A stretch of 46,513 nt of DNA, taken from a virus. Each line of letters begins with the position of its first letter. The first letter of the stretch is position 1. A program made the position numbers and the translations under genes. The notes beneath the pieces were generated by a model. The model searched no databases and was not told the origin of the DNA. It was given only the letters and a program-made list of their open reading frames with translations. Location: the IMG/VR virus record IMGVR_UViG_3300037452_000083, positions 1 to 46,513 of that record; one strand, written 5' to 3'. This document shows, one piece after another, positions 37,788-45,215 of the stretch.

Positions 37788-38153
37788 GCCGTCAGCCCGG
37801 CCAAGTGCCGATCGAGCCGCACACAGCATCGCTCACCAGCGGGCATTGGCGCGTCCAATGGGTGGAGACGGCGGGAACTTACCGTGACAGAGCACGGCCT
37901 TCCGACCGCAGCAAATGCCGTGACGGGCTATGCTGGCATCTGTGGGCATTAATGGCGCTGTAGAGTGCGATGGCAGCTAATAGCTGTGGTCAGGGGATTG
38001 ACCCTCCATATCGGGTATCCACAGGTATACCGTCTATCGTCACGCCAGTACCGCACGGCCCAAGCGTAGCGAGTATGGGCCAGGCTTGCGGAAGCGGAGC
38101 TATGGCTGATTAGCTCATTCCGCCCACACATCGCATAACGAGCGTGGGGAACG

Positions 38154-38194
38154 CCTGACACGTCAGGTTAAACCTTACATAGCACATGCTATGT
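38154..38194. promoter_or_regulatory. Two adjacent dyad operators
   Basis: CCTGAC-AC-GTCAGG (38154-38167) and ACATAGCA-CA-TGCTATGT (38177-38194) are perfect inverted repeats with 2-base centres, 9 bases apart. TTGACA follows at 38197-38202. They look like binding sites for a homodimeric regulator such as the phage XRE proteins. Confidence 0.6.
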
Positions 38195-38323
38195 CATTGA
38201 CATTGCTGCACAATCGACCGAATGTTCCATAATGGTAGTTATGCGAACGCCACAGCTAAGCCGTTGATATTGCTACACCTGGCGCGGGTTGGCTGCCGGG
38301 CTGGTCATGGGCAAGCATGCTTA

Positions 38324-38351
38324 GGGGCCGGCATGGGGGTGGGGGAGGGGG
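38324..38351 (+). other. G-quadruplex motif
   Basis: Four runs GGGG, GGGGG, GGGGG, GGGGG at 38324, 38335, 38341 and 38347, separated by 7, 1 and 1 bases, a canonical quadruplex pattern on the plus strand. Confidence 0.75.
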
Positions 38352-38414
38352 ACTTTGCGGCGCGCTCGAAACTCGATCTGCCCGCTCTGACACGCGCCGG
38401 TTTTTGCCAATTCC

Positions 38415-38434
38415 ATGTTGCATTTCAGCAACAT
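38415..38434. promoter_or_regulatory. Dyad next to the TGTAC array
   Basis: ATGTTGC (38415-38421) and GCAACAT (38428-38434) form a perfect 7-bp inverted repeat with a 6-base centre, 7 bases before the array. Confidence 0.55.
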
Positions 38435-38441
38435 ACGCGAT

Positions 38442-38487
38442 TGTACAATAATGTACCTTAATGTACATTGGGGTACAGCACTGTACA
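38442..38487 (+). repeat. Five TGTAC hexamers in exact 10-bp phase, upstream of terS
   Basis: TGTACA at 38442, TGTACC at 38452, TGTACA at 38462, GGTACA at 38472 and TGTACA at 38482: five hexamers each 10 bases apart, so all lie on one face of the helix. The array ends 53 bases before the terS start. Its design recalls the P1 pac site, with repeated hexamers bound by the terminase small subunit, and iteron arrays. Confidence 0.8.
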
Positions 38488-38540
38488 CTGTTGCATAAAT
38501 GTCACTTGAAACATAACTTTTGTATGCTAATTGTGGCTAA

Positions 38541-39068
38541 ATGGCCTCCAAGCAGGTTCTTGATGAACTCTACGCTGGCGACCCGGAGGACTACGGGCCG
38601 GCCATGCAGGCTTTAGAGCCTCAACGGCAGGCGTTTGTGAACGCGCTACTGGACCAGCGGGGCAGGCCCGATCTTGGACAGGCGGCCATTGCTGCGGGTT
38701 ACAGTGACCATCCAGGGACCTGCCGCGTCACCGGTTACCATTTGGCGCGCAATCCAAGGATTATTGCTGCACTGCAAGAGGAAAGTCGGCGGCGGTTCAC
38801 GATCGCTGGCTGGATGGGGGTGATCAATCTGATCAAGATCGCCGAGGATGACACTCACAAGATGCATTACAAGGCTTCGGTCGAACTCGCCGACCGCTTC
38901 GGCTATGCGGCCGTGACCGAACACACGGTGAAGGTCCAGCACACCGACCTCACCGGCCAGGCGATCCTTGAGCGAATCCGGGCACTGGCGGTGAAGCACA
39001 AGATTCCCGAGGCCACGCTGCTGGGCGGCAATACCATCGAGGCTACGGCCACGGAGTTGAAGGAATGA
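38541..39068 (+). CDS. terS: Terminase small subunit
   Basis: 175 residues. Residues 25-75 give the N-terminal HTH of Terminase_2-type small subunits (LEPQRQAFVNALLDQRGR, DLGQAAIAAGYSDHPGT, HLARNPRIIAAL). It recognises the packaging site and hands DNA to TerL. The ATG has no Shine-Dalgarno sequence, so it may be leaderless. The phased TGTAC array stands right upstream. An intervening 97-residue gene separates it from terL. Confidence 0.85.
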   Translation: MASKQVLDELYAGDPEDYGPAMQALEPQRQAFVNALLDQRGRPDLGQAAIAAGYSDHPGTCRVTGYHLARNPRIIAALQEESRRRFTIAGWMGVINLIKIAEDDTHKMHYKASVELADRFGYAAVTEHTVKVQHTDLTGQAILERIRALAVKHKIPEATLLGGNTIEATATELKE

Positions 39069-39358
39069 ACCGACATTCAATGGACCTCAATGATCCATCT
39101 ATGTTTCGCGCGGGCGGTCTGCTGCTGCCCGGCCCCGACCGGGTGCATATCCAGGTGGGCAAGAACCCGGACGGCTGCTGGTACATCGACCTGCGCGGCC
39201 CTACTGGCCCAACCGGCAACATCCGCTCGGTGATGACCCCGCTGCAGATGTTCAATCTGTGCACGCAGACGCTGAGCCACATGGGGTATGCGGTGGAGTT
39301 CAAGCCGCCGGGCAAGGATAGCTACGATGTGATGGTCGAGGAAGCTAACCGGGCGTAG
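39065..39358 (+). CDS. Small hypothetical protein between terminase genes
   Basis: 97 residues, AAGGA site, ATGA overlap with terS and one-base overlap with terL's GTG. Beta-rich N-half (GPDRVHIQVGKNPDGCWYI) and helical C-half (PLQMFNLCTQTLSHMGY). Unknown family; conserved position suggests a packaging accessory. Confidence 0.75.
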   Translation: MNRHSMDLNDPSMFRAGGLLLPGPDRVHIQVGKNPDGCWYIDLRGPTGPTGNIRSVMTPLQMFNLCTQTLSHMGYAVEFKPPGKDSYDVMVEEANRA

Positions 39359-40830
39359 TGGTAAAAATGGCACAGCCGAGCCTCGCCGAACTGAAAGAAA
39401 CCCTCGCAGTTCTTGAGGCGATCGACTACCGCAAGACTTATCAACAGTTTTTTTACTTCGAGCCGTATGAGAAGCAGAAGCAGTTCTTTGCGCTGGGCGC
39501 CACGAAACGGGAAAGACTGCTGACCGCCGGCAACCAGCAGGGCAAGACCCACGCGGGCGGCTACGAGACCACGCTGCACCTGACCGGTCTTTACCCCGAT
39601 TGGTGGCGCGGTCGCCGGTTTGTCCACGCCACCAAGGGCTGGATTTGCGGGGAGACCTCCACCGCGGTTCGGGACACCCAGCAAAAGAAGCTGTGCGGCG
39701 AGGCCGGTGTGGACGAGCTGTTCGGCACGGGGCTGATCCCGAAAGACAAGTTTGTCGACAAGCCCTCTTTGGCGAGAGGTGTGACAGATGCCTACGATAC
39801 TATTCAAGTCAGGCACGTCTCGGGTGGTATTTCTATCGGGCGATTTAAGTCATACGAGCAGGGACGAACAAAATTTCAAGGTGAAACCCTCGATTGGGTT
39901 TGGGACGACGAGGAATGCCCAATCGACATCTACTCCGAGCAGCTCGCGCGCATCACCGCTACCAAGGGGATCATCTACACCACCTTTACATCGATGCTGG
40001 GCGAGACCGCGTTGACGGATCGGTTTCACCGCGATCAGTCGGCCGACCGCGGCATGGTGCAGATGGGGCTGATCGACGCCAAGCACATCCCGGAGGCCGA
40101 ACATGCCACGATCATTGCTGGTTATCTGCCTCACGAGCGCGTGGCTCGTGTGTATGGCGGCATCATGCGGGGCGAGGGACTGGTTTTTACTACCCCGGAA
40201 GAAACCCTCAAGGAAGAACCGATTGTCTCCATCCCGCCATTTTGGGTTAAAATCTGGGGAATAGACTTTGGCATCGGCCACCCATTCGCGGCGGCATTAC
40301 TGCTGTGGGACAGAGACGAGGATGTGATCCATGTCCACACAACTATCCGAATGGCTGATGCACTGTCGATCGTGCATGCGGATTCTATCAAAAGAATTGG
40401 GGCTGATGTTCCAGTGGCTTGGCCACGAGACGGAACGGAGCGTGACAGCCACTCAGGTGAGCCGCTGGCATCAATCTACAAAAAGCACGGTCTCCACATG
40501 CTGCCCGAGCACGCCACCTGGCCGGAAGGCGGATTGAGCACCTATGCGGGCGTCAAGGAGATGGACGAGCGCATGAAAACCGGCCGCTTCAAGGTGGCCA
40601 ATCATCTCAATGAGTTCTTCGAGGAATACCGCAACTATCACTACAAGGACGGCAAGATCGTCAAGGTGCGCGACGATATACTGTCCAGCGTGAGAATTGG
40701 CCTGATGATGAAACGATTCGCCCGCTCGGTGCCGCTGGGCGGCTTCCGAGCCAAACGTAACGACCCGCGGATGCGGTTTGCCCGCGGCTCACCACTGCAT
40801 CCCGATGGGGATGGCAATATCTTCGGATGA
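39358..40830 (+). CDS. terL: Terminase large subunit
   Basis: 490 residues from GTG 39358 (ATG 39367 is an alternative). ATPase Walker A GNQQGKTH at 58-65, Walker B LDWVWDDE at 178-185, coupling motif TTFTSMLGET about 208-217, and nuclease start WGIDFGIGHP with D303. It pumps and cuts concatemeric DNA during head filling. Size is normal for Terminase_6/T7-like-virus large subunits of alphaproteobacterial podoviruses. Confidence 0.93.
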   Translation: MVKMAQPSLAELKETLAVLEAIDYRKTYQQFFYFEPYEKQKQFFALGATKRERLLTAGNQQGKTHAGGYETTLHLTGLYPDWWRGRRFVHATKGWICGETSTAVRDTQQKKLCGEAGVDELFGTGLIPKDKFVDKPSLARGVTDAYDTIQVRHVSGGISIGRFKSYEQGRTKFQGETLDWVWDDEECPIDIYSEQLARITATKGIIYTTFTSMLGETALTDRFHRDQSADRGMVQMGLIDAKHIPEAEHATIIAGYLPHERVARVYGGIMRGEGLVFTTPEETLKEEPIVSIPPFWVKIWGIDFGIGHPFAAALLLWDRDEDVIHVHTTIRMADALSIVHADSIKRIGADVPVAWPRDGTERDSHSGEPLASIYKKHGLHMLPEHATWPEGGLSTYAGVKEMDERMKTGRFKVANHLNEFFEEYRNYHYKDGKIVKVRDDILSSVRIGLMMKRFARSVPLGGFRAKRNDPRMRFARGSPLHPDGDGNIFG

Positions 40831-40867
40831 ATGGTATTTGTGCTTTAACCGCAGGGAGCCACTACCC

Positions 40868-41227
40868 ATGGTGACTAAGACCCCCAAAGAGATCGACGAG
40901 ATGCGCCGGCTAATCGCGCAAGGGCTGTTGCCGCCTGACGCCGTCGAGCAACATATCGAGCACGAATATCAGCAGACGTTCGGGCAGAACTACAAGACCG
41001 ATGCGGACGGTAATCCGATCGAGCAGGGCCGCGGCAGTAAGGCCCAGCCCACCCGCGGCAGTATCGACGCTTATATCAAGAACCAGACCGAGCGGCGGGG
41101 TACCCTTGGTCCTGAAAAAGGTTTTCAGGAGACCGTTGACCGCATGGAAGCCGAGCTCGCGGCGTTCAACGCCAACAAGCCGGCACCGGCAAAGCGCAAG
41201 CCGGGACGGCCCGCAAGGGCAGCGTAA
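40868..41227 (+). CDS. Small basic head-region protein
   Basis: 119 residues from ATG 40868; a GGGAG site is 13 bases upstream. Helical start (TKTPKEIDEMRRLIAQGLLP) and basic Pro/Ala-rich end (KRKPGRPARAA), which resembles AT-hook-like DNA-contacting tails. No family name. Confidence 0.7.
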   Translation: MVTKTPKEIDEMRRLIAQGLLPPDAVEQHIEHEYQQTFGQNYKTDADGNPIEQGRGSKAQPTRGSIDAYIKNQTERRGTLGPEKGFQETVDRMEAELAAFNANKPAPAKRKPGRPARAA

Positions 41228-41425
41228 ATGCCCACATCGCTCACCACTCCCGGCGCGTCGAATCTCATGACCGGCACCGACCTGTCGGCCGCGGTCGCTG
41301 GCGAGACCGATGAACAACGTCGTCGGAGACTCATGGCGCAGGCCCAGAACCGGCTATTGCCGAACACCTCAAGCACCCCCGGTGCGTCCTCACTCGGCCT
41401 CACACTGACCGGCTATGGTGGATAA
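41228..41425 (+). CDS. Small hypothetical head-region protein
   Basis: 65 residues. Contains a PGASNLMTGTDL / PGASSLGLTL near-repeat at both ends and a basic helix between (DEQRRRRLMAQAQNRLLP). Proteins of this type stand before the portal in several podoviruses. Confidence 0.65.
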   Translation: MPTSLTTPGASNLMTGTDLSAAVAGETDEQRRRRLMAQAQNRLLPNTSSTPGASSLGLTLTGYGG

Positions 41426-41615
41426 TTGGCTGCAAACAAAATGGCGAGATTGGCGGCGCGGTTATACCGCAGCCGATCGAGTGAAGGCTATTGAGATTAT
41501 TGCAACGATCGATCCAGAGCCCGGTGCCTATCGTTTTGTAACGCTGCCGCAGCTTAAGGCAATGGCCGATATGATCTTGCCGGAAGGCTATCGCGGTGCG
41601 GCCAATGCCGAATAG
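41415..41615 (+). CDS. Small helical protein before portal
   Basis: 66 residues, Trp/Arg-rich start (NWLQTKWRDWRRGYTAADRV) and helical end (LPQLKAMADMILPEG). Overlaps the next gene by 11 bases. Unknown family. Confidence 0.65.
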   Translation: MVDNWLQTKWRDWRRGYTAADRVKAIEIIATIDPEPGAYRFVTLPQLKAMADMILPEGYRGAANAE

Positions 41616-43329
41616 CAGCCAAGGCTACGTTCCGTCCGATGAGGAAGTCCAACTCTATCGCGACGACTATCGGCTGTTCACCGAGCTGCAATTGTACCGG
41701 AATGTCTTTGCCGCGCAGTGGGAAGAGGCCGCCCGGCTGATCCTGCCCACGTCGCTCAATACGTTCTATTACGGGGCATACAATTTTCCCGGCATGAAGA
41801 AAACCGCCGAGCAGGTCGACGCCTCGGGCGCGCTTGCTCTGTCGCAGTTCGTGGCCATCGTGGACAGTTTGGTTACGCCAAAGAACCAGATTTGGCACGG
41901 CTTGAAAGCCGATCCCACTATCATGAAAAACCGCGACGTGCGCGAGTATTTCGACGATGTGCGGGATATCCTGTTCGACTACCGCTACCGCCCGATCGGC
42001 AACTTTCACGGCCAGAACACCAACAACTGGCAGTCGCTTGGCGCGTTCGGCAATGCCACGATGTTCGTCGACAAGCTGGATTCACGCTGGCACCACGGCT
42101 CGAAAGGGCTGCGCTACAAGGGCGTGCCCCTGGGGGAGACCTTCTACGGCGAGAACCATCAGGGCATCGTCACCATCATGATCCGCTGGTTCCGCCGCAC
42201 CGCGCAGCAGGCCGCGGAGGCGTTCGGCTTCGAGCGGCTGCCGGGCACGCTGCGCACTGCGTTGGACAAGCAGTCGCAGACGCCGTTCGATTTTCTGCAT
42301 GTGGTGCGCCCGCGCGAGGACTATGACCCCAAGCGGCTGGATGTGAAGGGAATGCCATTTGCCAGCCGGTACTGGTGCGTGGCGGGCGAGGCCATGATGG
42401 CCCCGGAGGGCGGCTTCCGGGTGTTTCCTTATGCGGTATCCCGTTATGACCAAACGCCGGGCGAATGCTATGGCCGCGGGCCGGCGCAACTGGTGCTGCC
42501 CGGTCTCAAGACGCTCAACGCCATGAAGCGCACGTTCTTGAAGGTGGGCCATCGCATTGCCGATCCGGTCTATCTGATCGGCGACGACGGGTTGATGAGC
42601 CTCGACCAGCGGCCGGGTGCGATCAATCCGGGCGGCATGTCGGCTGACGGCAAGCCGTTGGTCGGCAAGCTGGTGGAAGGAAATATCCAGGTCACCTTGG
42701 AGATGATGCAGGAGGAACGCTCCATCATCGACAACACGTTCTTCACGCCGCTGTTCAAGACGCTCACCGACCACCCCGACATGACCGCAACGCAAGTCAT
42801 TGAGCTGATGAACGAGCGCGGCATGTTGATCGCGCCCACGCTCGGCCGCCAGCACAGCGAATATGTCGGCGGCCTGGTCGAGCGCGAGATTGATTTGCTC
42901 TCGGAAATGGGCGTGCTGCCGCCCATGCCGCCCGCACTCAAGGAAGCTCGCGGCGAATATCAGATCACCGACACGTCGCCGTTGTCGATGGCGGCCAAAG
43001 CCAATCAGCTGGCGGGCTTCAACAGGTGGGTGTCGCAGTTGCACGAATGGGCATCGGTGACGGGGGATATGTCGATCCTCGATCCGGTGAACTTCGACAC
43101 CGCAACCCCGGATGCCGGGCGTATCCAGAACGTGCAGGAGAAGTGGATCAGCACGCCGCAGCAGATACAGGCCAAGGCCAAGAACCGTGCGCGTGCCGAG
43201 CAACAGAAAGCAGCGGCCGAAGCCGCACCCGGTCAGGCGCAACTCTTGACCGCGCAGGCGAAGATTCAGAAGCTCAATCCCGGCGCGCAAAGTGCCGGCC
43301 AGCCGCAGCCACAACCGCAAGGGGTGTGA
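41605..43329 (+). CDS. Portal protein (head-tail connector)
   Basis: 574 residues from ATG 41605; in-frame GTG at 41596 overlaps the upstream gene. N-terminal AAQWEEAARLILPTSLNTFY then ALSQFVAIVDSLVTPKNQIW and GNATMFVDK are signatures of the Head-tail_con family (T7 gp8-like). C-terminus has Gln/Ala-rich helix. It forms the 12-subunit vertex ring through which DNA enters and leaves. Confidence 0.92.
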   Translation: MPNSSQGYVPSDEEVQLYRDDYRLFTELQLYRNVFAAQWEEAARLILPTSLNTFYYGAYNFPGMKKTAEQVDASGALALSQFVAIVDSLVTPKNQIWHGLKADPTIMKNRDVREYFDDVRDILFDYRYRPIGNFHGQNTNNWQSLGAFGNATMFVDKLDSRWHHGSKGLRYKGVPLGETFYGENHQGIVTIMIRWFRRTAQQAAEAFGFERLPGTLRTALDKQSQTPFDFLHVVRPREDYDPKRLDVKGMPFASRYWCVAGEAMMAPEGGFRVFPYAVSRYDQTPGECYGRGPAQLVLPGLKTLNAMKRTFLKVGHRIADPVYLIGDDGLMSLDQRPGAINPGGMSADGKPLVGKLVEGNIQVTLEMMQEERSIIDNTFFTPLFKTLTDHPDMTATQVIELMNERGMLIAPTLGRQHSEYVGGLVEREIDLLSEMGVLPPMPPALKEARGEYQITDTSPLSMAAKANQLAGFNRWVSQLHEWASVTGDMSILDPVNFDTATPDAGRIQNVQEKWISTPQQIQAKAKNRARAEQQKAAAEAAPGQAQLLTAQAKIQKLNPGAQSAGQPQPQPQGV

Positions 43330-43769
43330 TGCAATTTGCCAGGATGGACAAGCACCAGCTTGCCGCCACATGGCAGGTGCGTTGCCTGAAAGCGGCCGAC
43401 CACAAGTTTGCATCGGTGATGCTGACCGTGTTCTATTTCGTCTACATGGAGCAGGCGCAATATCTGATGTGGCAGGCTTACGGCCGCGCAAGTGACTTGC
43501 GGTTCCCGTTCCACACTGGCGGCGCCACGGTCGTCAACTCGGGCCAGGTGGTATGCGACCTCAACATCGGCCGCGTTGGTGAGCGGTTCAAGGTGCGGCG
43601 CAACGTCAAGGTATTTGACACCGAGGGCGAGCTGATAAGAGAGTTCCGCAACCTTGCCGACAAGCTCAAGCTCACCGACACCGAACGCACCGACATGACC
43701 GACACCATAAGGAAATGGGTGGTGGCCGATCATCGCATCAATTATCTGGGCCAGCGGGTTGCGTCGTGA
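43329..43769 (+). CDS. Head-region hypothetical protein
   Basis: 146 residues from ATG 43329 (TGATG overlap with portal). Mixed alpha/beta (FASVMLTVFYFVYMEQAQYL, then VVCDLNIGRVGERFKVRRN). Between portal and Bbp19-like gene; probably a head-assembly accessory. Confidence 0.65.
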   Translation: MQFARMDKHQLAATWQVRCLKAADHKFASVMLTVFYFVYMEQAQYLMWQAYGRASDLRFPFHTGGATVVNSGQVVCDLNIGRVGERFKVRRNVKVFDTEGELIREFRNLADKLKLTDTERTDMTDTIRKWVVADHRINYLGQRVAS

Positions 43770-43801
43770 CTTGTCCGGCGTAGTCCAGAGGACGTAGACG
43801 G

Positions 43802-44089
43802 ATGCCGAGCGCCCACGAGGAAATGAACGAGAAGCGATATCTCAAGCAGGGATACCAGGAGATATTCGGCATCCCCGGCACCGCCAGCCACGCCGCATTG
43901 CAGGACTTTGCCAACTACTGCCACACCTTCGATATGACCGCCCGCAACCACGACGAGGCATTGATCGCGCTCGGGCTGCGCCGGGCGTTTTTTCACATCT
44001 GGCAGTATTTGAAACTTGAGCCGGATGAACTGACCCAGATATACCGTAGTCACGCCAATGGCCTCAATCGCAATCAAGGAGATGGGTAA
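43802..44089 (+). CDS. Bbp19-like phage protein
   Basis: 95 residues, GAGGAC upstream. YLKQGYQEIFGIPGTASHA and FANYCHTFDMTARNHDEAL match small Bbp19-type proteins that lie between portal and scaffold in Bordetella phage BPP-1 relatives. Function unknown. Confidence 0.7.
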   Translation: MPSAHEEMNEKRYLKQGYQEIFGIPGTASHAALQDFANYCHTFDMTARNHDEALIALGLRRAFFHIWQYLKLEPDELTQIYRSHANGLNRNQGDG

Positions 44090-45039
44090 TGCTGTGGCAA
44101 AAAAATCATGGGAAGTTCTATTCGCCCGAAGGGAGCGCGTCAGGCGGCGAAGGCGGGGCTGGCGCAGCCGCCGCGCAAGGTGGGGCCGCTGGCGCAGCCG
44201 CTGGTTCCGCCGCGGCAGCAGCGACCTGGTTTACGGGCCTAGACCCTGAGGCGTTGGGCGTCGCCAACAACAAGGGCTGGAAGCTCGACGATCCGAAGGT
44301 TGCATTCGAGACCGCGGCCAAGGCGTACAAGTCGTTCGAGACCTTGCGCGGCATTCCTGCCGATGAACTGGTGCGGGTGCCCAAGGCCAATGCGGCTGCC
44401 GACGACATCAAGGCGTTCCGGCAGCGGCTGGGCGTGCCCAAGGAGGCCAAGGAATATGACCTGTCCGGCCTCAAGTTTGCCGGCGCCGAGCTCGAGCCGG
44501 GCTTTGCCACGGCGCTGCGCAACGGCCTGTTGGAAGCCGGTGTGACCAAGGACAATGCCGCGGCGGCCATCAAGCCGGTGCTCAAGTGGCTGGAAGATTC
44601 CGATGCCGAGGAAAATGCGGTCCTGACCGGTAAGGTCACCAAGGAGAAGGAGGACCTGGACCGCTCGTGGGGTTCCAACAAGGACAAGAACGAGTTTATC
44701 GCCAAATCCTACCTCTCCAAACTTGCCACTGCCGCGGGCGTGTCGGCGGACGAGGCTTTGGCCGCATGGAACGCGCTGTCCAAGGTTGGCGGCATTGGCG
44801 CGGCTTCGGCCATGAAGATGCTGCTCGCGGGCGGTATTGCCACCGGCGAGGATCGCTACGTGGGACCCGGCGGCGGGCAGGAGAACATGCCGCTGTCGCG
44901 CGAGGGTGCGCTGGCCCGCATCGACGCGCTCAAGAAGGATACCGACTGGCAAGCGCGGTATCTCAAGGGCGGCGTCAAGGAGACCCAGGAACTGCACGGG
45001 TTGCACGTCATCGCCTATGCGCCTAGCCGGGCGGCGTAG
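44089..45039 (+). CDS. Scaffolding protein
   Basis: 316 residues, GGAGATGG upstream. Ala/Gly-rich low-complexity start (residues 12-45), then KKGW-type segment (VANNKGWKLDDPKVAFETAA), GVPKEAKEYDLSGLKF and a highly charged helical rest, features of podovirus capsid assembly scaffolds. Position upstream of the capsid gene fits. It is lost from the mature head. Confidence 0.85.
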   Translation: MLWQKNHGKFYSPEGSASGGEGGAGAAAAQGGAAGAAAGSAAAAATWFTGLDPEALGVANNKGWKLDDPKVAFETAAKAYKSFETLRGIPADELVRVPKANAAADDIKAFRQRLGVPKEAKEYDLSGLKFAGAELEPGFATALRNGLLEAGVTKDNAAAAIKPVLKWLEDSDAEENAVLTGKVTKEKEDLDRSWGSNKDKNEFIAKSYLSKLATAAGVSADEALAAWNALSKVGGIGAASAMKMLLAGGIATGEDRYVGPGGGQENMPLSREGALARIDALKKDTDWQARYLKGGVKETQELHGLHVIAYAPSRAA

Positions 45040-45041
45040 CG

Positions 45042-45215
45042 ATGCCCCCGGTCAGCGAGAAGCAGCGGCGGTTGTTTCGTTGGGCTGCCGCTCATCCCGG
45101 CGCGGCCAAGGAACGTGGCATCAAGCCTTCGGTTGCCAAGGAGTTCAACGCTGCCGACAAGGGCGGCCATCTTCCGCTGCGCAAGGCAGGCAGGCATGTC
45201 CGAAAAAAGGGATGA
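45042..45215 (+). CDS. Small basic structural-region protein
   Basis: 57 residues, not a standard-length ORF. VSEKQRRLFRWAAAHPGAAK followed by PSVAKEFNAAD is the pattern of a very common phage micro-protein found near head genes (MPxVSEKQRxxF). Overlaps the next gene by 20 bases. Confidence 0.7.
   Translation: MPPVSEKQRRLFRWAAAHPGAAKERGIKPSVAKEFNAADKGGHLPLRKAGRHVRKKG

Larger units (their letters stand above)
37716..38540. other. Large non-coding control locus upstream of terminase
   Basis: About 825 bases without a convincing gene on either strand, in a genome that is otherwise densely packed. It holds several dyads (38154-38167, 38177-38194, 38415-38434), a G-quadruplex motif (38324-38351), a five-copy 10-bp TGTAC array (38442-38487) and a leftward promoter (37759-37787). 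It separates leftward early genes from the rightward packaging genes. Origin of replication, packaging site, or early control region are all possible. Confidence 0.7.

Noticed and set aside
37716-38540. CRISPR-like array
   Set aside because: The TGTAC repeats are hexamers at 10-bp spacing without spacers, so this is not a CRISPR array.
42082-43491. 469-residue minus-strand open frame
   Set aside because: It is antisense to the portal gene; the high GC third-position bias keeps it open. Composition (Arg/His/Leu-rich) is not protein-like.
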